Shown here: positions 36,770 to 46,580 of the stretch, piece by piece | Position numbering within the stretch: position 1 is the first letter of the stretch | Layout of the letters: every line of letters starts with the position of its first letter | IMG/VR virus record: IMGVR_UViG_3300023276_000226 | Location: 1 to 47,699 of that record | Length of the DNA: 47,699 nt | Source of the DNA: a virus | Direction: 5' to 3' (one strand) | Program-made: the position numbers and the translations under genes | Notes under the pieces: model-generated | Told to the model about the DNA's origin: nothing | Seen by the model: the letters and a program-made list of their open reading frames with translations, nothing else | The model's database searches: none

Positions 36770-38993
36770 TTTATATAAGGTAGTAGAAAAAGCTATACCT
36801 AAACATGTGGTGGTAAATAAAAACCGTGCCCGCACATGGGCCTATGGCTATGACCCAAAATATGACCTCGTGGTTATATCTAAGACGGGCCAGATAGGAG
36901 AGGTGTATGAAATAAATGGTCTAAGGGTGGCTTTACCTAAAGCTCCCAAAGAAGTTTATTCTCGTTCTAAGAAAAAAGAAGAGCAATACTGGGAGCCTTT
37001 TGAATATAGCAAAGACTTAAAGCGTATTAAATCTATCTTTCAATGGCACTCTACCCCAAATACTTTTAAGTCTAAGTGGGTGGAATATATAGAGTCGGAG
37101 TTCGATAGGCGTGAGGAAGGGTTCTGGTTTTTAAACAACGGGACCCCTACATATATAACGGGAACGCATTATATGTACCTCCAATGGACGAAGATAGATG
37201 TGGGGCATCCTGACTTCCGGGAGGCTAATAGAATTTTTTATATTTTTTGGGAAGCATGTAAAGCAGATAAGCGTAGCTTTGGGATGTGTTACTTGAAGAT
37301 ACGTCGTTCTGGATTTTCTTTTATGAGCTCCAGCGAAGGCGTAAACCAAGCCACTATAACTAAAGACTCACGGATAGGAATACTTTCCAAAACAGGATCA
37401 GATGCTAAAAAAATGTTTACCGATAAGGTGGTACCTATATCTAACAACTATCCCTTCTTCTTTAAACCGATACAGGATGGAATGGATAAACCTAAGACAG
37501 AACTTGCTTATCGTGTTCCTGCTTCGAAGATTACAAAGAAAAACATGTATGAGGTCGAAGAGGAAGAGTTGGAGGGATTGGATACAACTATAGACTGGAA
37601 GAATACGGGAGACAATAGTTATGATGGAGAGAAGCTACAGCTGCTCCTGCATGATGAGAGCGGTAAATGGGATAAGCCAGATAATATATTAAACAACTGG
37701 CGTGTAACAAAAACGTGTCTTCGTTTGGGAAGTAAGGTTATAGGGAAGTGTATGATGGGCTCTACCTCTAACGCTTTAGATAAAGGTGGTAGAAACTTTA
37801 AAGCTTTATATGAAGACTCCTTCCCTTCCAAGCGCAACTCCAACGGTCAGACTAAAAGCGGAATGTATTGCTTATTCGTTCCTATGGAATGGAATATGGA
37901 AGGGTTTATAGATATGTATGGCATGCCTGTATTACGCACTCCGCCTAAACCTATAGTGGGGATTGATGGAGAGGATATAAATATAGGGGCTATAGACTAC
38001 TGGGAGAACGAGGTGTCGTCACTTTCTCAAGACGCGGATGCATTAAATGAGTTCTACAGACAGTTCCCACGTAGCGAGTCTCACGCATTCAGAGATGAAA
38101 GTAAGCAGTCTATTTTTAATCTAACTAAAATATATCAGCAGATAGATTATAACGACTCCTTAATTATGGACCACCACCTTACGCAGGGTTCTTTCCGTTG
38201 GAAGGATGGTATAAAAGACTCCACGGTGATATGGTCTCCTGATAAGCGCGGTAGATTTTTAGTGGGATGGACTCCGCCTCCTCATATGCAGAACAGGGTG
38301 GAGGTGCGTAATGGGAGAAAATATCCAGGCAACGAACACTTAGGGTCTTTCGGATGTGACTCTTATGATATATCTGGGGTCGTAGTAGGTAAGGGGTCGA
38401 ATGGATCTTTGCATGGCCTTACGAAGTTTAATATGGATGAAGCTCCAAGCAACGAGTTCTTCTTGGAATATATAGCCCGCCCACAAACGGCAGAGATATT
38501 TTTTGAGGAAGTGCTTATGGCTTTAGTCTTTTATGGTATGCCTATCCTGTGTGAGAATAACAAACCGCGTCTCTTATATCATTTAAAAAACAGAGGGTAC
38601 AGAGGGTTTTCTTTAAACAGACCTGATAAAATATACACCAAGCTTTCGCGTACAGAGAAAGAACTTGGCGGCATACCGAACACCTCCGAGGATGTAAAGC
38701 AATCTCACGCAGCCGCTATAGAGTCCTATATAGAAAAGCATGTGGGGATGGATATGGCGGGGGAATACCGAACTAAAGAGGACATGGGAACTATGTATTT
38801 TCGTCGTACCTTAGAGGATTGGGCGAAGTTCGATATAACCAACAGAACTAAGTTTGACGCCTCTATAAGTAGTGGTTTATCTATTATGGCTAACCAAAAG
38901 CATTTATACACCCCTGCTACAAAGAAATCAAAAATAAGCATTAACTTTGCAAAGTATAATAATAGTAGTACAACAAGTCAATTAATTAGATGA
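36747..38993 (+). CDS. Terminase large subunit
   Basis: The 748-residue protein has a deviant Walker A (KIRRSGFSF, RRSGFS at about 186-191, lacking the usual GK and recalling lambda-type terminases), Walker B LLLHDES at about 298-304, and a C-terminal RNase-H-like nuclease with GCDSYD near 536-541 and an ENN near 602-604. It powers DNA packaging and cuts the genome. The start is TTG 36747, the first in-frame start candidate, overlapping the previous gene by 23 bases; the N-terminus is therefore uncertain. The C-terminus overlaps the portal gene (ATGA). Confidence 0.9.
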   Translation: MPSQDQNSLYKVVEKAIPKHVVVNKNRARTWAYGYDPKYDLVVISKTGQIGEVYEINGLRVALPKAPKEVYSRSKKKEEQYWEPFEYSKDLKRIKSIFQWHSTPNTFKSKWVEYIESEFDRREEGFWFLNNGTPTYITGTHYMYLQWTKIDVGHPDFREANRIFYIFWEACKADKRSFGMCYLKIRRSGFSFMSSSEGVNQATITKDSRIGILSKTGSDAKKMFTDKVVPISNNYPFFFKPIQDGMDKPKTELAYRVPASKITKKNMYEVEEEELEGLDTTIDWKNTGDNSYDGEKLQLLLHDESGKWDKPDNILNNWRVTKTCLRLGSKVIGKCMMGSTSNALDKGGRNFKALYEDSFPSKRNSNGQTKSGMYCLFVPMEWNMEGFIDMYGMPVLRTPPKPIVGIDGEDINIGAIDYWENEVSSLSQDADALNEFYRQFPRSESHAFRDESKQSIFNLTKIYQQIDYNDSLIMDHHLTQGSFRWKDGIKDSTVIWSPDKRGRFLVGWTPPPHMQNRVEVRNGRKYPGNEHLGSFGCDSYDISGVVVGKGSNGSLHGLTKFNMDEAPSNEFFLEYIARPQTAEIFFEEVLMALVFYGMPILCENNKPRLLYHLKNRGYRGFSLNRPDKIYTKLSRTEKELGGIPNTSEDVKQSHAAAIESYIEKHVGMDMAGEYRTKEDMGTMYFRRTLEDWAKFDITNRTKFDASISSGLSIMANQKHLYTPATKKSKISINFAKYNNSSTTSQLIR

Positions 38994-41425
38994 AGGGACT
39001 CCAGATAGATATTAAGTCTGCTACCTTCCCGAACCAGTTTGTTTCTGACTCTGAGAAAGCAACAAAAGAATTTGGGTTGCAGGTAGGTCAAGCAATACAG
39101 TATGAATGGTTCAGGAGGGATGGATTATCCTGTAGGTTTTATAGTCAGTTCCAAGAGTTTCATAAGCTAAGACTTTATGCTCGCGGAGAACAATCTGTGG
39201 CTAAGTATAAAAACGAGTTGGCTATAGATGGAGATTTATCTTACCTTAATTTAGACTGGACCCCTGTACCTATTATACCTAAGTTTGTAGACATCGTAGT
39301 AAACGGTATGTCCGATAGGCTGTTCGATGTGAAGTGCTATGCTCAAGACGCTCTGTCTGCAGAGAAGCGTAACGAGTTTCAAAACTTAGTTCAAGGCGAT
39401 ATGATCGCTAAGAAGCTATTTATGCAGATAAGAAAAGATTTCGATGTAGATCCCTTTACGGTAGATCCGGGACAGCTTCCTGAGAACGACCAAGAGATGG
39501 AGCTATATATGCAACTTAACTACAAGCCTTCTGTAGAGATAGCTAATGAAGTTGCTATAAACACTATGCTTGAAGAGAGTCATTATAATGACACTCGCAA
39601 AAGAGTAGACTATGATATAACTACTTTAGGGCTCGGTATAGCAAAGCATGTTTTCCAGGAAGGGGACGGGGTAAGGGTAGAGTATGTAGACCCAGCCAAT
39701 GTGGTGTATAGCTATACCGAAGATCCGTACTTTAAAGACTGCTTCTATTGGGGAGAGCTTAAGACAATTCCTATTACAGAGGTTTTAAAGATCAACCCCG
39801 ATCTTACTGAAAAAGATTTAGAAGAGATATCTCAGTACAGCCAATCGTGGTACGACTACTATAACGTAGCCGCTATGTATGAGAACAGTATGTTCGCTCG
39901 AGACACATGCACCCTCCTATACTTTAATTATAAGACGACAAACAGTTTTGTATATAAGAAGAAGGAGATGAAGGACGGGAGTTTTAAAACGGTAGAGAAG
40001 GACGATCAGTTTAACCCTCCCGATGAGATGATGGAAGAGGGGAAGTTTGAAAGGGTAGAGAAGCGTATTGATGTATGGTATGAGGGTGTCATGGTTATGG
40101 GAACTAACATTATCCTAAAGTGGGATATGATGAAGAATATGGTTAGACCTAACTCAGCAAATCAGTTTGCTATGTCTAACTATGTAGCCTGCGCTCCACG
40201 TATGTACAAAGGTGTATTAGAATCTTTGGTACGTAGGATGATTCCTTTCGCCGACCTTATTCAAATGAGTCACCTTAAAATCCAGCAGGTAGTAGCCCGC
40301 GTAGTTCCTGACGGAGTATTTATAGACGCGGATGGTTTGAATGAGGTGGACTTAGGAACGGGAAATGCTTATAACCCTGAAGATGCTTTACGCCTTTACT
40401 TCCAAACGGGTAGTGTAATAGGTAGAAGCTATACTCAGGATGGAGAGTTTAATAACGCTAAGGTTCCTATTACTCAACTAACCTCTAATAGCGGAGCTTC
40501 TAAGATGCAGATGCTTATAGGAAACTATAACCACTATTTAGATATGATCCGCGCGGTAACGGGACTTAACGAAGCGAGAGATGGAAGCACCCCTGACCCT
40601 AACTCTTTAGTAGGGGTACAGAAATTAGCTGCTTTAAATTCCAATACCGCTACGCGCCATATCCTTCAAGCAAGTCTATTTATTACAAAGACTTTAGCGG
40701 AGGCTTTATCTCTTCGTGCGGCAGACGTTTTAGAGTATGCGGAGTTCCGTGATGAGTTTGCTATGCAGATAGGGAAATACAACCTTGGTATCTTAGAGGA
40801 GATTAAGAACTTATACATCTATGACTTTGGGATCTTTATTGAGATGTCTCCTGACGAAGAGCAGAAGGCACAGCTTGAGGCTAATATACAGATGGCTCTT
40901 TCTCAAAAAGATATAAGCTTAGAAGACGCTATAGATATTAGGCAGATAAGAAATTTAAAGCTCGCTAACCAATTACTTAAAGTTAAGCGTAAGCAGAAGC
41001 AAGAGCAGATGCAGCAGATGGAAGCTCAGAAGCAACAGATGCAAGCTCAAGTTAACCAGCAGTCACAACAGATGGCGGCACAGGCGGCTATGCAAAAGCA
41101 GCAGATGGAGACGCAAGCTAAGATGCAGCTACAACAAGCGGAAGCGGCTATGTCTATAGAGAAGATGAAGAATGAAGCGGCCCTTAAGCAACAGCTTATG
41201 GCGGTAGAGTTCCAATATCAGATGCAGCTTAAAGGCGTAGAGCAGTCACAGATAGACGCCCGAGAAGAATCTCGTGAGGTAGGTAAGTCTGAGCGTATAA
41301 GCCAGGCGAATACGGAGCAGTCTAAATTGATACAGCAGCGCAAGAATAATACTGCGCCTATCAACTTTGAATCGAATGAAGATAGCTTAGATGGGTTTGA
41401 CTTTTCGGAGTTTAACCCACGCTAA
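38990..41425 (+). CDS. Portal protein
   Basis: The 811-residue protein contains the crAss-like/Cellulophaga-phage portal pattern: FHKLRLYARGEQSVAKYKNE, then LDWTPVPIIPKFVDIVVNGM (about 84-103), followed by the wing and stem regions and a long Gln/Met/Ala-rich coiled coil (about 660-790; KQEQMQQMEAQKQQMQ). It forms the dodecameric ring at the capsid vertex for DNA passage. Its place between terminase and scaffold/capsid genes supports the call. It is coupled to the terminase gene. Confidence 0.9.
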   Translation: MKGLQIDIKSATFPNQFVSDSEKATKEFGLQVGQAIQYEWFRRDGLSCRFYSQFQEFHKLRLYARGEQSVAKYKNELAIDGDLSYLNLDWTPVPIIPKFVDIVVNGMSDRLFDVKCYAQDALSAEKRNEFQNLVQGDMIAKKLFMQIRKDFDVDPFTVDPGQLPENDQEMELYMQLNYKPSVEIANEVAINTMLEESHYNDTRKRVDYDITTLGLGIAKHVFQEGDGVRVEYVDPANVVYSYTEDPYFKDCFYWGELKTIPITEVLKINPDLTEKDLEEISQYSQSWYDYYNVAAMYENSMFARDTCTLLYFNYKTTNSFVYKKKEMKDGSFKTVEKDDQFNPPDEMMEEGKFERVEKRIDVWYEGVMVMGTNIILKWDMMKNMVRPNSANQFAMSNYVACAPRMYKGVLESLVRRMIPFADLIQMSHLKIQQVVARVVPDGVFIDADGLNEVDLGTGNAYNPEDALRLYFQTGSVIGRSYTQDGEFNNAKVPITQLTSNSGASKMQMLIGNYNHYLDMIRAVTGLNEARDGSTPDPNSLVGVQKLAALNSNTATRHILQASLFITKTLAEALSLRAADVLEYAEFRDEFAMQIGKYNLGILEEIKNLYIYDFGIFIEMSPDEEQKAQLEANIQMALSQKDISLEDAIDIRQIRNLKLANQLLKVKRKQKQEQMQQMEAQKQQMQAQVNQQSQQMAAQAAMQKQQMETQAKMQLQQAEAAMSIEKMKNEAALKQQLMAVEFQYQMQLKGVEQSQIDAREESREVGKSERISQANTEQSKLIQQRKNNTAPINFESNEDSLDGFDFSEFNPR

Positions 41426-41446
41426 AGTTATTAGGAATATATACAC

Positions 41447-41454
41447 TAACTTTG
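41447..41454 (+). promoter_or_regulatory. Rightward -7 box TAACTTTG
   Basis: A TAnnTTTG box 15 bases before ATG 41470 in the 44-base gap after the portal gene; it would give the scaffold and capsid genes their own transcript. Confidence 0.75.
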
Positions 41455-41469
41455 TAAAAATTAAATCAA

Positions 41470-42600
41470 ATGGATAACGAAAAATTTGTTGTTAAAGAAG
41501 TTTCGGAAGTAGAACAAAAGTCTAAAGCACAAGTTGAAGAGGAACTACTTCAAAAACATGAGGAGCAATTTACCGCTACTGAAAGTGTTGAAGATGTGGA
41601 AAAGGTGGACACCACTGCAGAGGCAGAAGGTGCGCAGCCAGAGCCAGAGACACAGGAAGGAGTTGGATTAAAAGACGAAGACGTTCTTGAGTATATCAAG
41701 AGCAGATACGATAAAGAAATAAACTCTGTCGATGAGTTGTTTGCACAGACAGAAGCAAACGAGGAATTGCCAGAGGATGTTTCAGCGTTCTTTAAATATA
41801 AAAAAGAAACCGGTAGAGGATTCGATGACTACGTAAAACTGCAAAAGAATTACGAAGACATGGATGGAGATACCGTAATAGCTAACTACTATTCTCAAAC
41901 CGAGGAAGGGTTGGATGAAATCGATATTCAAGATATCATAGAAGATAAGTTTGGATACGACGAAGACCTGGATGAGGAAAAGGATATTAAGAAGAAAAAG
42001 TTAGCGCATAAAAGAGAACTTGTAAAAGCGAAGAAATTTTTCAAGGAGCAACAAGAACAGTACAAGATCCCTCTTGAGTCAAGTGGGGGTTTCAGTTCGG
42101 AGGAGCAAACGGAAGAGTTTAATCGCTATAAGAGTTATGTTGAGGAATCAACTACTCGAGAGGAGCAAATGAAAAAGAGGTACGACTGGTTTGTCGACAA
42201 GAGCAATGAGGTGCTCAACGATGATTTTAAAGGTTTTAATTTCAACGTAAACGAGAAGCAGTATACCTTTAAACCAGGCGATGGTAAAGAGTTGTTCAAT
42301 AAGCAGAAGGATGTAAATAATTTTGTAAAACCTTATTTAGATGCTGACAGCGGGATGATGAAAGACGCAGAGGGATACCACAGAGCTATGTCTATAGCGA
42401 TGAATCCTGATAAGTTCGCCCAGTTTTTTTATGAGCAAGGTAAAGCGGAAGCCATAGATGATGTATCTAAAAAATCAAAGAACATCGATATGGTGCGCCA
42501 AGCCCCTCAATCGTTTAACAAGAATGGTCTTAAGATCAGACAGGTTGGCGATACTTCGAGTGGAAAAGGACTCAAAATTAGAAGTATAAAAAAAGTTTAA
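41470..42600 (+). CDS. Head scaffolding-like protein
   Basis: The 376-residue protein is very acidic in its first 150 residues (DVEKVDTTAEAEGAQPEPE) and helical and charged after that, and ends in a basic tail with two copies of a GLKIR motif (NGLKIRQVG and KGLKIRSIKK). Position directly before the major capsid gene, high charge and helical content match phage scaffolds. The basic tail would contact capsid protein. Family not identified, role inferred. Confidence 0.75.
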   Translation: MDNEKFVVKEVSEVEQKSKAQVEEELLQKHEEQFTATESVEDVEKVDTTAEAEGAQPEPETQEGVGLKDEDVLEYIKSRYDKEINSVDELFAQTEANEELPEDVSAFFKYKKETGRGFDDYVKLQKNYEDMDGDTVIANYYSQTEEGLDEIDIQDIIEDKFGYDEDLDEEKDIKKKKLAHKRELVKAKKFFKEQQEQYKIPLESSGGFSSEEQTEEFNRYKSYVEESTTREEQMKKRYDWFVDKSNEVLNDDFKGFNFNVNEKQYTFKPGDGKELFNKQKDVNNFVKPYLDADSGMMKDAEGYHRAMSIAMNPDKFAQFFYEQGKAEAIDDVSKKSKNIDMVRQAPQSFNKNGLKIRQVGDTSSGKGLKIRSIKKV

Positions 42601-42619
42601 AAATTAAAAATTAGAAAAA

Positions 42620-44071
42620 ATGGCTGTAAATGCAACGCCAGGATTTAACTTGATTCCTTCAGCGGAACGAGTAGCACTGGCCTCAAACTATATTACGGAC
42701 TTCGATTTCATGAATCAGTATCTTCCTGATACTTACGAAAAGGAATTTGAGCGTTACGGTAATAGATCGATCTCTTCATTCTTAAGAATGGTGGGAGCGG
42801 AAATGCCTTCTAACTCTGACATGATTAAGTGGGCAGAGCAAGGAAGACTTCATATTAAATACACTAATGTCACTCTTGACGCAACAAACGCGACGACTGG
42901 AGTGTTAACTGTAGGTGATGACCTTACTCCAACTATACCAGGTGGAGGTACTACTACTGCTGGACAAGGCGGTATTGCGGTAAGAAAAGGGCAGACAATT
43001 ATGATCTCGGACAATACTGCTGGATCTAACCTAAGCAACAAAGCTGTTGTTACTGACGTAGACTACGCGTTAGGTACTATTAATGTATCTTTCTACGAAG
43101 CTCTATCTGTAGTCCCAGCTACTCCATCTACATTAACTGTTTGGATCTACGGTTCTGAGTTTAAGAAAGGAACTGCTGGAATGGAAAACTCTTTAGAGTC
43201 TGACGATTTCATCTTCGAGAACAAGCCTATTATCATTAAGGACAAGTACGAAGTATCTGGTTCTGATATGGCTCAGATCGGATGGATCGAAATTACTTCT
43301 GAAGATGGAGCTAACGGATACCTATGGTACTTAAAGTCAGAGCACGATACAAGACTTCGTTTCGAAGACTACTTGGAGACTGCTATGGTAGAAGCTGTAC
43401 CAGCGGCTTCAACTTCTGGTGCTGCTGTCCATTTCGGAAACGCTGCAGGAACGGACTCTCAGGGTGGATCTCAAGGTGTATTCTATGTAGTAGGAGAGAG
43501 AGGTAACGTATACGGTGGGGGTAACCCAGTTGCGTTAGCTGACTTCGATTCTATTATTCAGAGATTAGATAAGCAAGGTTCTATTGAAGAGAATGTTCTT
43601 TTCCTAAACCGTCAGTTCTCTTTCGATATGGACGATATGTTGGCTGCTCAAAACTCTTACGGAGCGGGTGGTACTTCATACGGACTCTTCGATAACGACG
43701 AGGATATGGCTCTAAACTTAGGTTTCACTGGCTTCCGTAGAGGATATGACTTCTACAAGTCTGACTGGAAATACCTTAACGATGCTACTATGAGAGGTGG
43801 TTTAGTAGGTGGCGCTATCAACGGACTATTAGTCCCTGCTGGTTCTACTACTGTATATGACCAAATCTTAGGTAAGAACGCTAAGCGTCCATTCCTACAC
43901 GTTAGATACAGAGCTTCAGAAACTGAAGATAGAAGATACAAGACTTGGATCACTGGTTCTGCTGGTGGAGCGAGAACATCTTCTTTAGATGCTATGGAGG
44001 TTAACTTCTTGAGTGAGAGATGTGTGTGTACTTTAGGTGCAAACAACTTCTTCTTATTCCAGAACGCATAA
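42620..44071 (+). CDS. Major capsid protein
   Basis: The 483-residue protein follows the scaffold gene and has features of crAss-like/Bacteroidota podophage capsid proteins: ESDDFIFENKPIIIKDKYEV and GSDMAQIGWIEI (about 195-225), a strand-rich insertion at 80-180, and the C-terminal FLSERCVCTLGANNFFLFQ. An HK97-type fold is expected (family knowledge). Codon choice (GGT, GTA, ATC, TTC) is more biased than in its neighbours, as for a highly expressed protein. A strong terminator follows. Confidence 0.88.
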   Translation: MAVNATPGFNLIPSAERVALASNYITDFDFMNQYLPDTYEKEFERYGNRSISSFLRMVGAEMPSNSDMIKWAEQGRLHIKYTNVTLDATNATTGVLTVGDDLTPTIPGGGTTTAGQGGIAVRKGQTIMISDNTAGSNLSNKAVVTDVDYALGTINVSFYEALSVVPATPSTLTVWIYGSEFKKGTAGMENSLESDDFIFENKPIIIKDKYEVSGSDMAQIGWIEITSEDGANGYLWYLKSEHDTRLRFEDYLETAMVEAVPAASTSGAAVHFGNAAGTDSQGGSQGVFYVVGERGNVYGGGNPVALADFDSIIQRLDKQGSIEENVLFLNRQFSFDMDDMLAAQNSYGAGGTSYGLFDNDEDMALNLGFTGFRRGYDFYKSDWKYLNDATMRGGLVGGAINGLLVPAGSTTVYDQILGKNAKRPFLHVRYRASETEDRRYKTWITGSAGGARTSSLDAMEVNFLSERCVCTLGANNFFLFQNA

Positions 44072-44089
44072 CATAAAATGATGGAAATG

Positions 44090-44121
44090 GGGGAGGGGAA
44101 TCCCTCCTCCCCTATTTTTTT
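44090..44121 (+). terminator. Strong intrinsic terminator after the capsid gene
   Basis: GGGGAGGGG pairs with CCTCCTCCCC (nine pairs, 44090-44098 with 44104-44112) around AATCC, followed by a T run. It lies 18 bases after the capsid stop and should end most transcription there, matching the high expression expected of the capsid gene. Confidence 0.9.
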
Positions 44122-44144
44122 AACTTGAATTAAATTTTAATAAA

Positions 44145-44894
44145 ATGAAAAAGAAAACAGTTTTTACGTCTAAGGCGTACAGATTAAAAAATGACAAAGC
44201 GCCATTAAACTATATGTTGTCTTCGCACAACACAAGTAGATCTCCCTTGCTTTATTTCGACGAGGAAACAGGTGTTAACCGCCCCCTTCGTTATGCACGA
44301 AATCAAAAGTCTCCCTTCGTAGATGAACAAGATGGTAATGCTATTTTAGAACCTATCGTTTTTGAAGACGGTATGTTGATGGTAGAAAAAGCCAACCAAG
44401 TTCTTCAAAAGTTTTTATACTACCACCCAGGTAGAGATAGAGTCTTTGAAGAAGTCGATAATGAGAAAGATGCTTCACAAGATGTTACTTCATTAGAGAT
44501 GGAGATAGAAGCGCAAATTATTGCTAAAGATCTTACGTTTGAGAAATTACTTTCTGTAAGTAGGATTCTTATAGGAGGAAATATAGAAAGATATAGCTCT
44601 GCAGAACTTAAGAGGGATATTCTTTTATATGCTAAACATCATCCTTACGACTTTATGGAGGTAGTAAACGATCCTGATTTAGAGTTCGATGATGAGGTAA
44701 GACAATTCTTTGATGAAAAGCTCTTATCTTTACGAAACAATAAGAAGGATGTATACTTCAACCTTAAAGGAAATAAAAAGAAAATGCTTACCGTTCCTTT
44801 CGGAGAAGACCCTTACCACGTAGTGGGGTCTTACTTAAAGACGGACGAAGGCATAGAGATATACCAAGGACTTTCTAAGTTACTAAATAAATAA
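44145..44894 (+). CDS. Probable structural protein, 249 aa
   Basis: Unrecognised. Basic N-terminus (MKKKTVFTSKAYRLKNDKAP), strand-rich first third and acidic helical remainder (LEFDDEVRQFFDEKLLSLR). A TAACTTGA sequence (44121-44128) could be a weak promoter. Position directly after the capsid gene suggests a head completion protein, as found in the related gene order of crAss-like phages; no motif confirms it. Confidence 0.65.
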   Translation: MKKKTVFTSKAYRLKNDKAPLNYMLSSHNTSRSPLLYFDEETGVNRPLRYARNQKSPFVDEQDGNAILEPIVFEDGMLMVEKANQVLQKFLYYHPGRDRVFEEVDNEKDASQDVTSLEMEIEAQIIAKDLTFEKLLSVSRILIGGNIERYSSAELKRDILLYAKHHPYDFMEVVNDPDLEFDDEVRQFFDEKLLSLRNNKKDVYFNLKGNKKKMLTVPFGEDPYHVVGSYLKTDEGIEIYQGLSKLLNK

Positions 44895-44902
44895 ACAAAA
44901 CC

Positions 44903-45064
44903 ATGATAGATTTTATCGTAGAATTTTGGGCAGAATTGCTAATCGCAGTAATGGCCCTGGCAAAAGTAGTAGTAAACCTTACTCCTACAGAAAAAGACAA
45001 CCAAGTATTCGGTTGGATAGATAACCTTATAGGATACTTAATTCCAGATAGAAGGAAGAAGTAA
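44903..45064 (+). CDS. Small membrane-associated protein, 53 aa
   Basis: The product starts MIDFIVEFWAELLIAVMALA (one probable membrane helix), continues KVVVNLTPTEKDNQVFGW and ends in a hydrophobic then basic tail (LIGYLIPDRRKK). Similar short proteins occur among head genes of Bacteroidota phages (recalled), function unknown. It starts 8 bases after the preceding stop and ends before a terminator. Confidence 0.65.
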   Translation: MIDFIVEFWAELLIAVMALAKVVVNLTPTEKDNQVFGWIDNLIGYLIPDRRKK

Positions 45065-45076
45065 ATCAAACTTAAG

Positions 45077-45104
45077 AGGGGGCTCAAACGGGCTCCCTTT
45101 TTTG
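45077..45104 (+). terminator. Intrinsic terminator
   Basis: GGGGGCTC pairs with GGGCTCCC (eight pairs with two G-U, plus an outer A-T) around AAAC, followed by a T run. It is 13 bases past the preceding stop, and the next promoter box starts only four bases later. Confidence 0.85.
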
Positions 45105-45107
45105 TTG

Positions 45108-45115
45108 TATCTTTG
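45108..45115 (+). promoter_or_regulatory. Rightward -7 box TATCTTTG
   Basis: An exact box directly behind the terminator and 29 bases before ATG 45145, restarting transcription for the small head proteins. Confidence 0.8.
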
Positions 45116-45144
45116 TTTTTTATTAACCCATTAATTTTTTTACA

Positions 45145-45435
45145 ATGGACAAATTTATCTCAGTACCTGTTACAGGCGAAACAAACTTCTTAGTAAGTGT
45201 TTCAGATGTAATAGCTATACAAATTGGTGATGCCGCTGGATCTAATCCAACAACTGCTACAACTATTACTTATAACAGTGGTAATAAAGTAACGCCTACT
45301 CATGCTGCTGTAACAGGCAATGAATTTAGAGACTCTTTGCAAAGCGCTATGACAGCGGCTCTTGCTACGTCGTGGACTAATGTAGTTGCAGACTATGTTC
45401 CACCGACAGCAGTTTCTGCTATAGCCGTTGTATAA
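45145..45435 (+). CDS. Small head protein, series member 1, 96 aa
   Basis: A strand-rich protein that starts MDKFISVPVTGETNFLVSVS and is similar in layout to the genes at 46270 and 46581: a short M-x-KF strand, a gap, then DVIAI and a long strand. Probably a capsid decoration or head-tail protein of the same fold as these. Ends 2 bases before the next gene. Confidence 0.65.
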   Translation: MDKFISVPVTGETNFLVSVSDVIAIQIGDAAGSNPTTATTITYNSGNKVTPTHAAVTGNEFRDSLQSAMTAALATSWTNVVADYVPPTAVSAIAVV

Positions 45436-45437
45436 TT

Positions 45438-46259
45438 ATGACTAAATACGTTGACGTTCAAGTTCCTATTTTAGCTGGCTCTACTGCAACAGGGCCGGCA
45501 AAAGTGGTATTTACAAATAGTAGTACAACTACAGCTGCCGCAGACGGTAAGCTTACCGATACGGGTGGTACCCCAAACTTCACTGCGAATGTAGTGGTGG
45601 GTGACTATGTATTTGTTACTACAGGGATTAGCGGTTTTCCGGTTAGATCCTTTTCTATTGTTACCGCAGTAGACAGTGACTCTGTTTTATCTATTTCAGG
45701 TAGAGGTAATACTGGAGTGACAGGTTTGTCAGCTTCAGGAACTGCCTATACTATTGTAGCTGCAGCTAATGTATACGATTGTGACCTTAGTGGTGGTGGC
45801 TTTATCCAGCTTAATCGTCCTTCAGGCGTTCAGGTAGATGATGTATGGTGTAACACTACTACTAACTTAAACTACAGAGTTACCGAAGTAGTGAGTAGCA
45901 CTAAAATAAAGTTAGACACTCCAGGAGCTTGTATAGTAGGAGATGATTTTTTCCTTTTAACAGACAGAGCTGAAGGCGGTAACTACAAAGTAAGAGTAGA
46001 TAACGCTACACTAATTAGAGGTAACGCTTCTAATGGTCAAACTACTGTTCACTACAAAAGAGGATCAACAAGTCAAAAGCTGGCGATGGATTTAGGAGAC
46101 GCTCCTTCTTCTGCAAAAGATGTATTCTCTACGCAGTTTAAGAAGTCTGCAGAAATGGTTATGCAAGATAGCTGGAAGTACGCTTCTATTACGATGCCTT
46201 ACGTTCCGTCTGACGGAACACAGGGTATACAGTGGATAGCTACTTTTACTTACTCTTAA
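45438..46259 (+). CDS. Small head protein, series member 2, 273 aa
   Basis: It begins MTKYVDVQVPILAGSTATGP and carries a long strand-rich insertion (about 20-170, with VGDYVFVTTGISGFPVRSFS, DSVLSISGRGN) before a C-terminal part of the series type. The end (WKYASITMPYVPSDGTQGIQ) suggests a beta-barrel with a final strand. Probably a virion surface or decoration protein; unrecognised. Confidence 0.6.
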   Translation: MTKYVDVQVPILAGSTATGPAKVVFTNSSTTTAAADGKLTDTGGTPNFTANVVVGDYVFVTTGISGFPVRSFSIVTAVDSDSVLSISGRGNTGVTGLSASGTAYTIVAAANVYDCDLSGGGFIQLNRPSGVQVDDVWCNTTTNLNYRVTEVVSSTKIKLDTPGACIVGDDFFLLTDRAEGGNYKVRVDNATLIRGNASNGQTTVHYKRGSTSQKLAMDLGDAPSSAKDVFSTQFKKSAEMVMQDSWKYASITMPYVPSDGTQGIQWIATFTYS

Positions 46260-46269
46260 TTCCTGAATC

Positions 46270-46575
46270 ATGGTAAAATTTTTACAAGTAGATACAGCGG
46301 CTAACGGGAATATGATAGCTCCTCTTAAGGACCTTATTTTCATAGATGCTTTTAGCACCACTCAGGTTCGATTTGTTTATAGCAATGCATATCAAGACTT
46401 AAATCAAATTAAGCTTGATCACGCTGCTGATGCAAATGCTGATGAAGAGGTTGGGAGCATGGTTGACGCTTTAAGAAAGATTGTTATAGACGTTGCTAAA
46501 GGAAGATGGAGCACTCCTGTAGTGAATATAACGAGCCTTCTTCCTAAACCCATTACGAATATAATTATAGATTAA
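46270..46575 (+). CDS. Small head protein, series member 3, 101 aa
   Basis: It starts MVKFLQVDTAANGNMIAPLK, with DLIFIDAFSTTQVRFVYSNA following, the same strand arrangement as series members 1 and 4, and a helical second half (EVGSMVDALRKIVIDVAKGR). Head or neck protein by position. Unrecognised. Confidence 0.6.
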   Translation: MVKFLQVDTAANGNMIAPLKDLIFIDAFSTTQVRFVYSNAYQDLNQIKLDHAADANADEEVGSMVDALRKIVIDVAKGRWSTPVVNITSLLPKPITNIIID

Positions 46576-46580
46576 AGATC

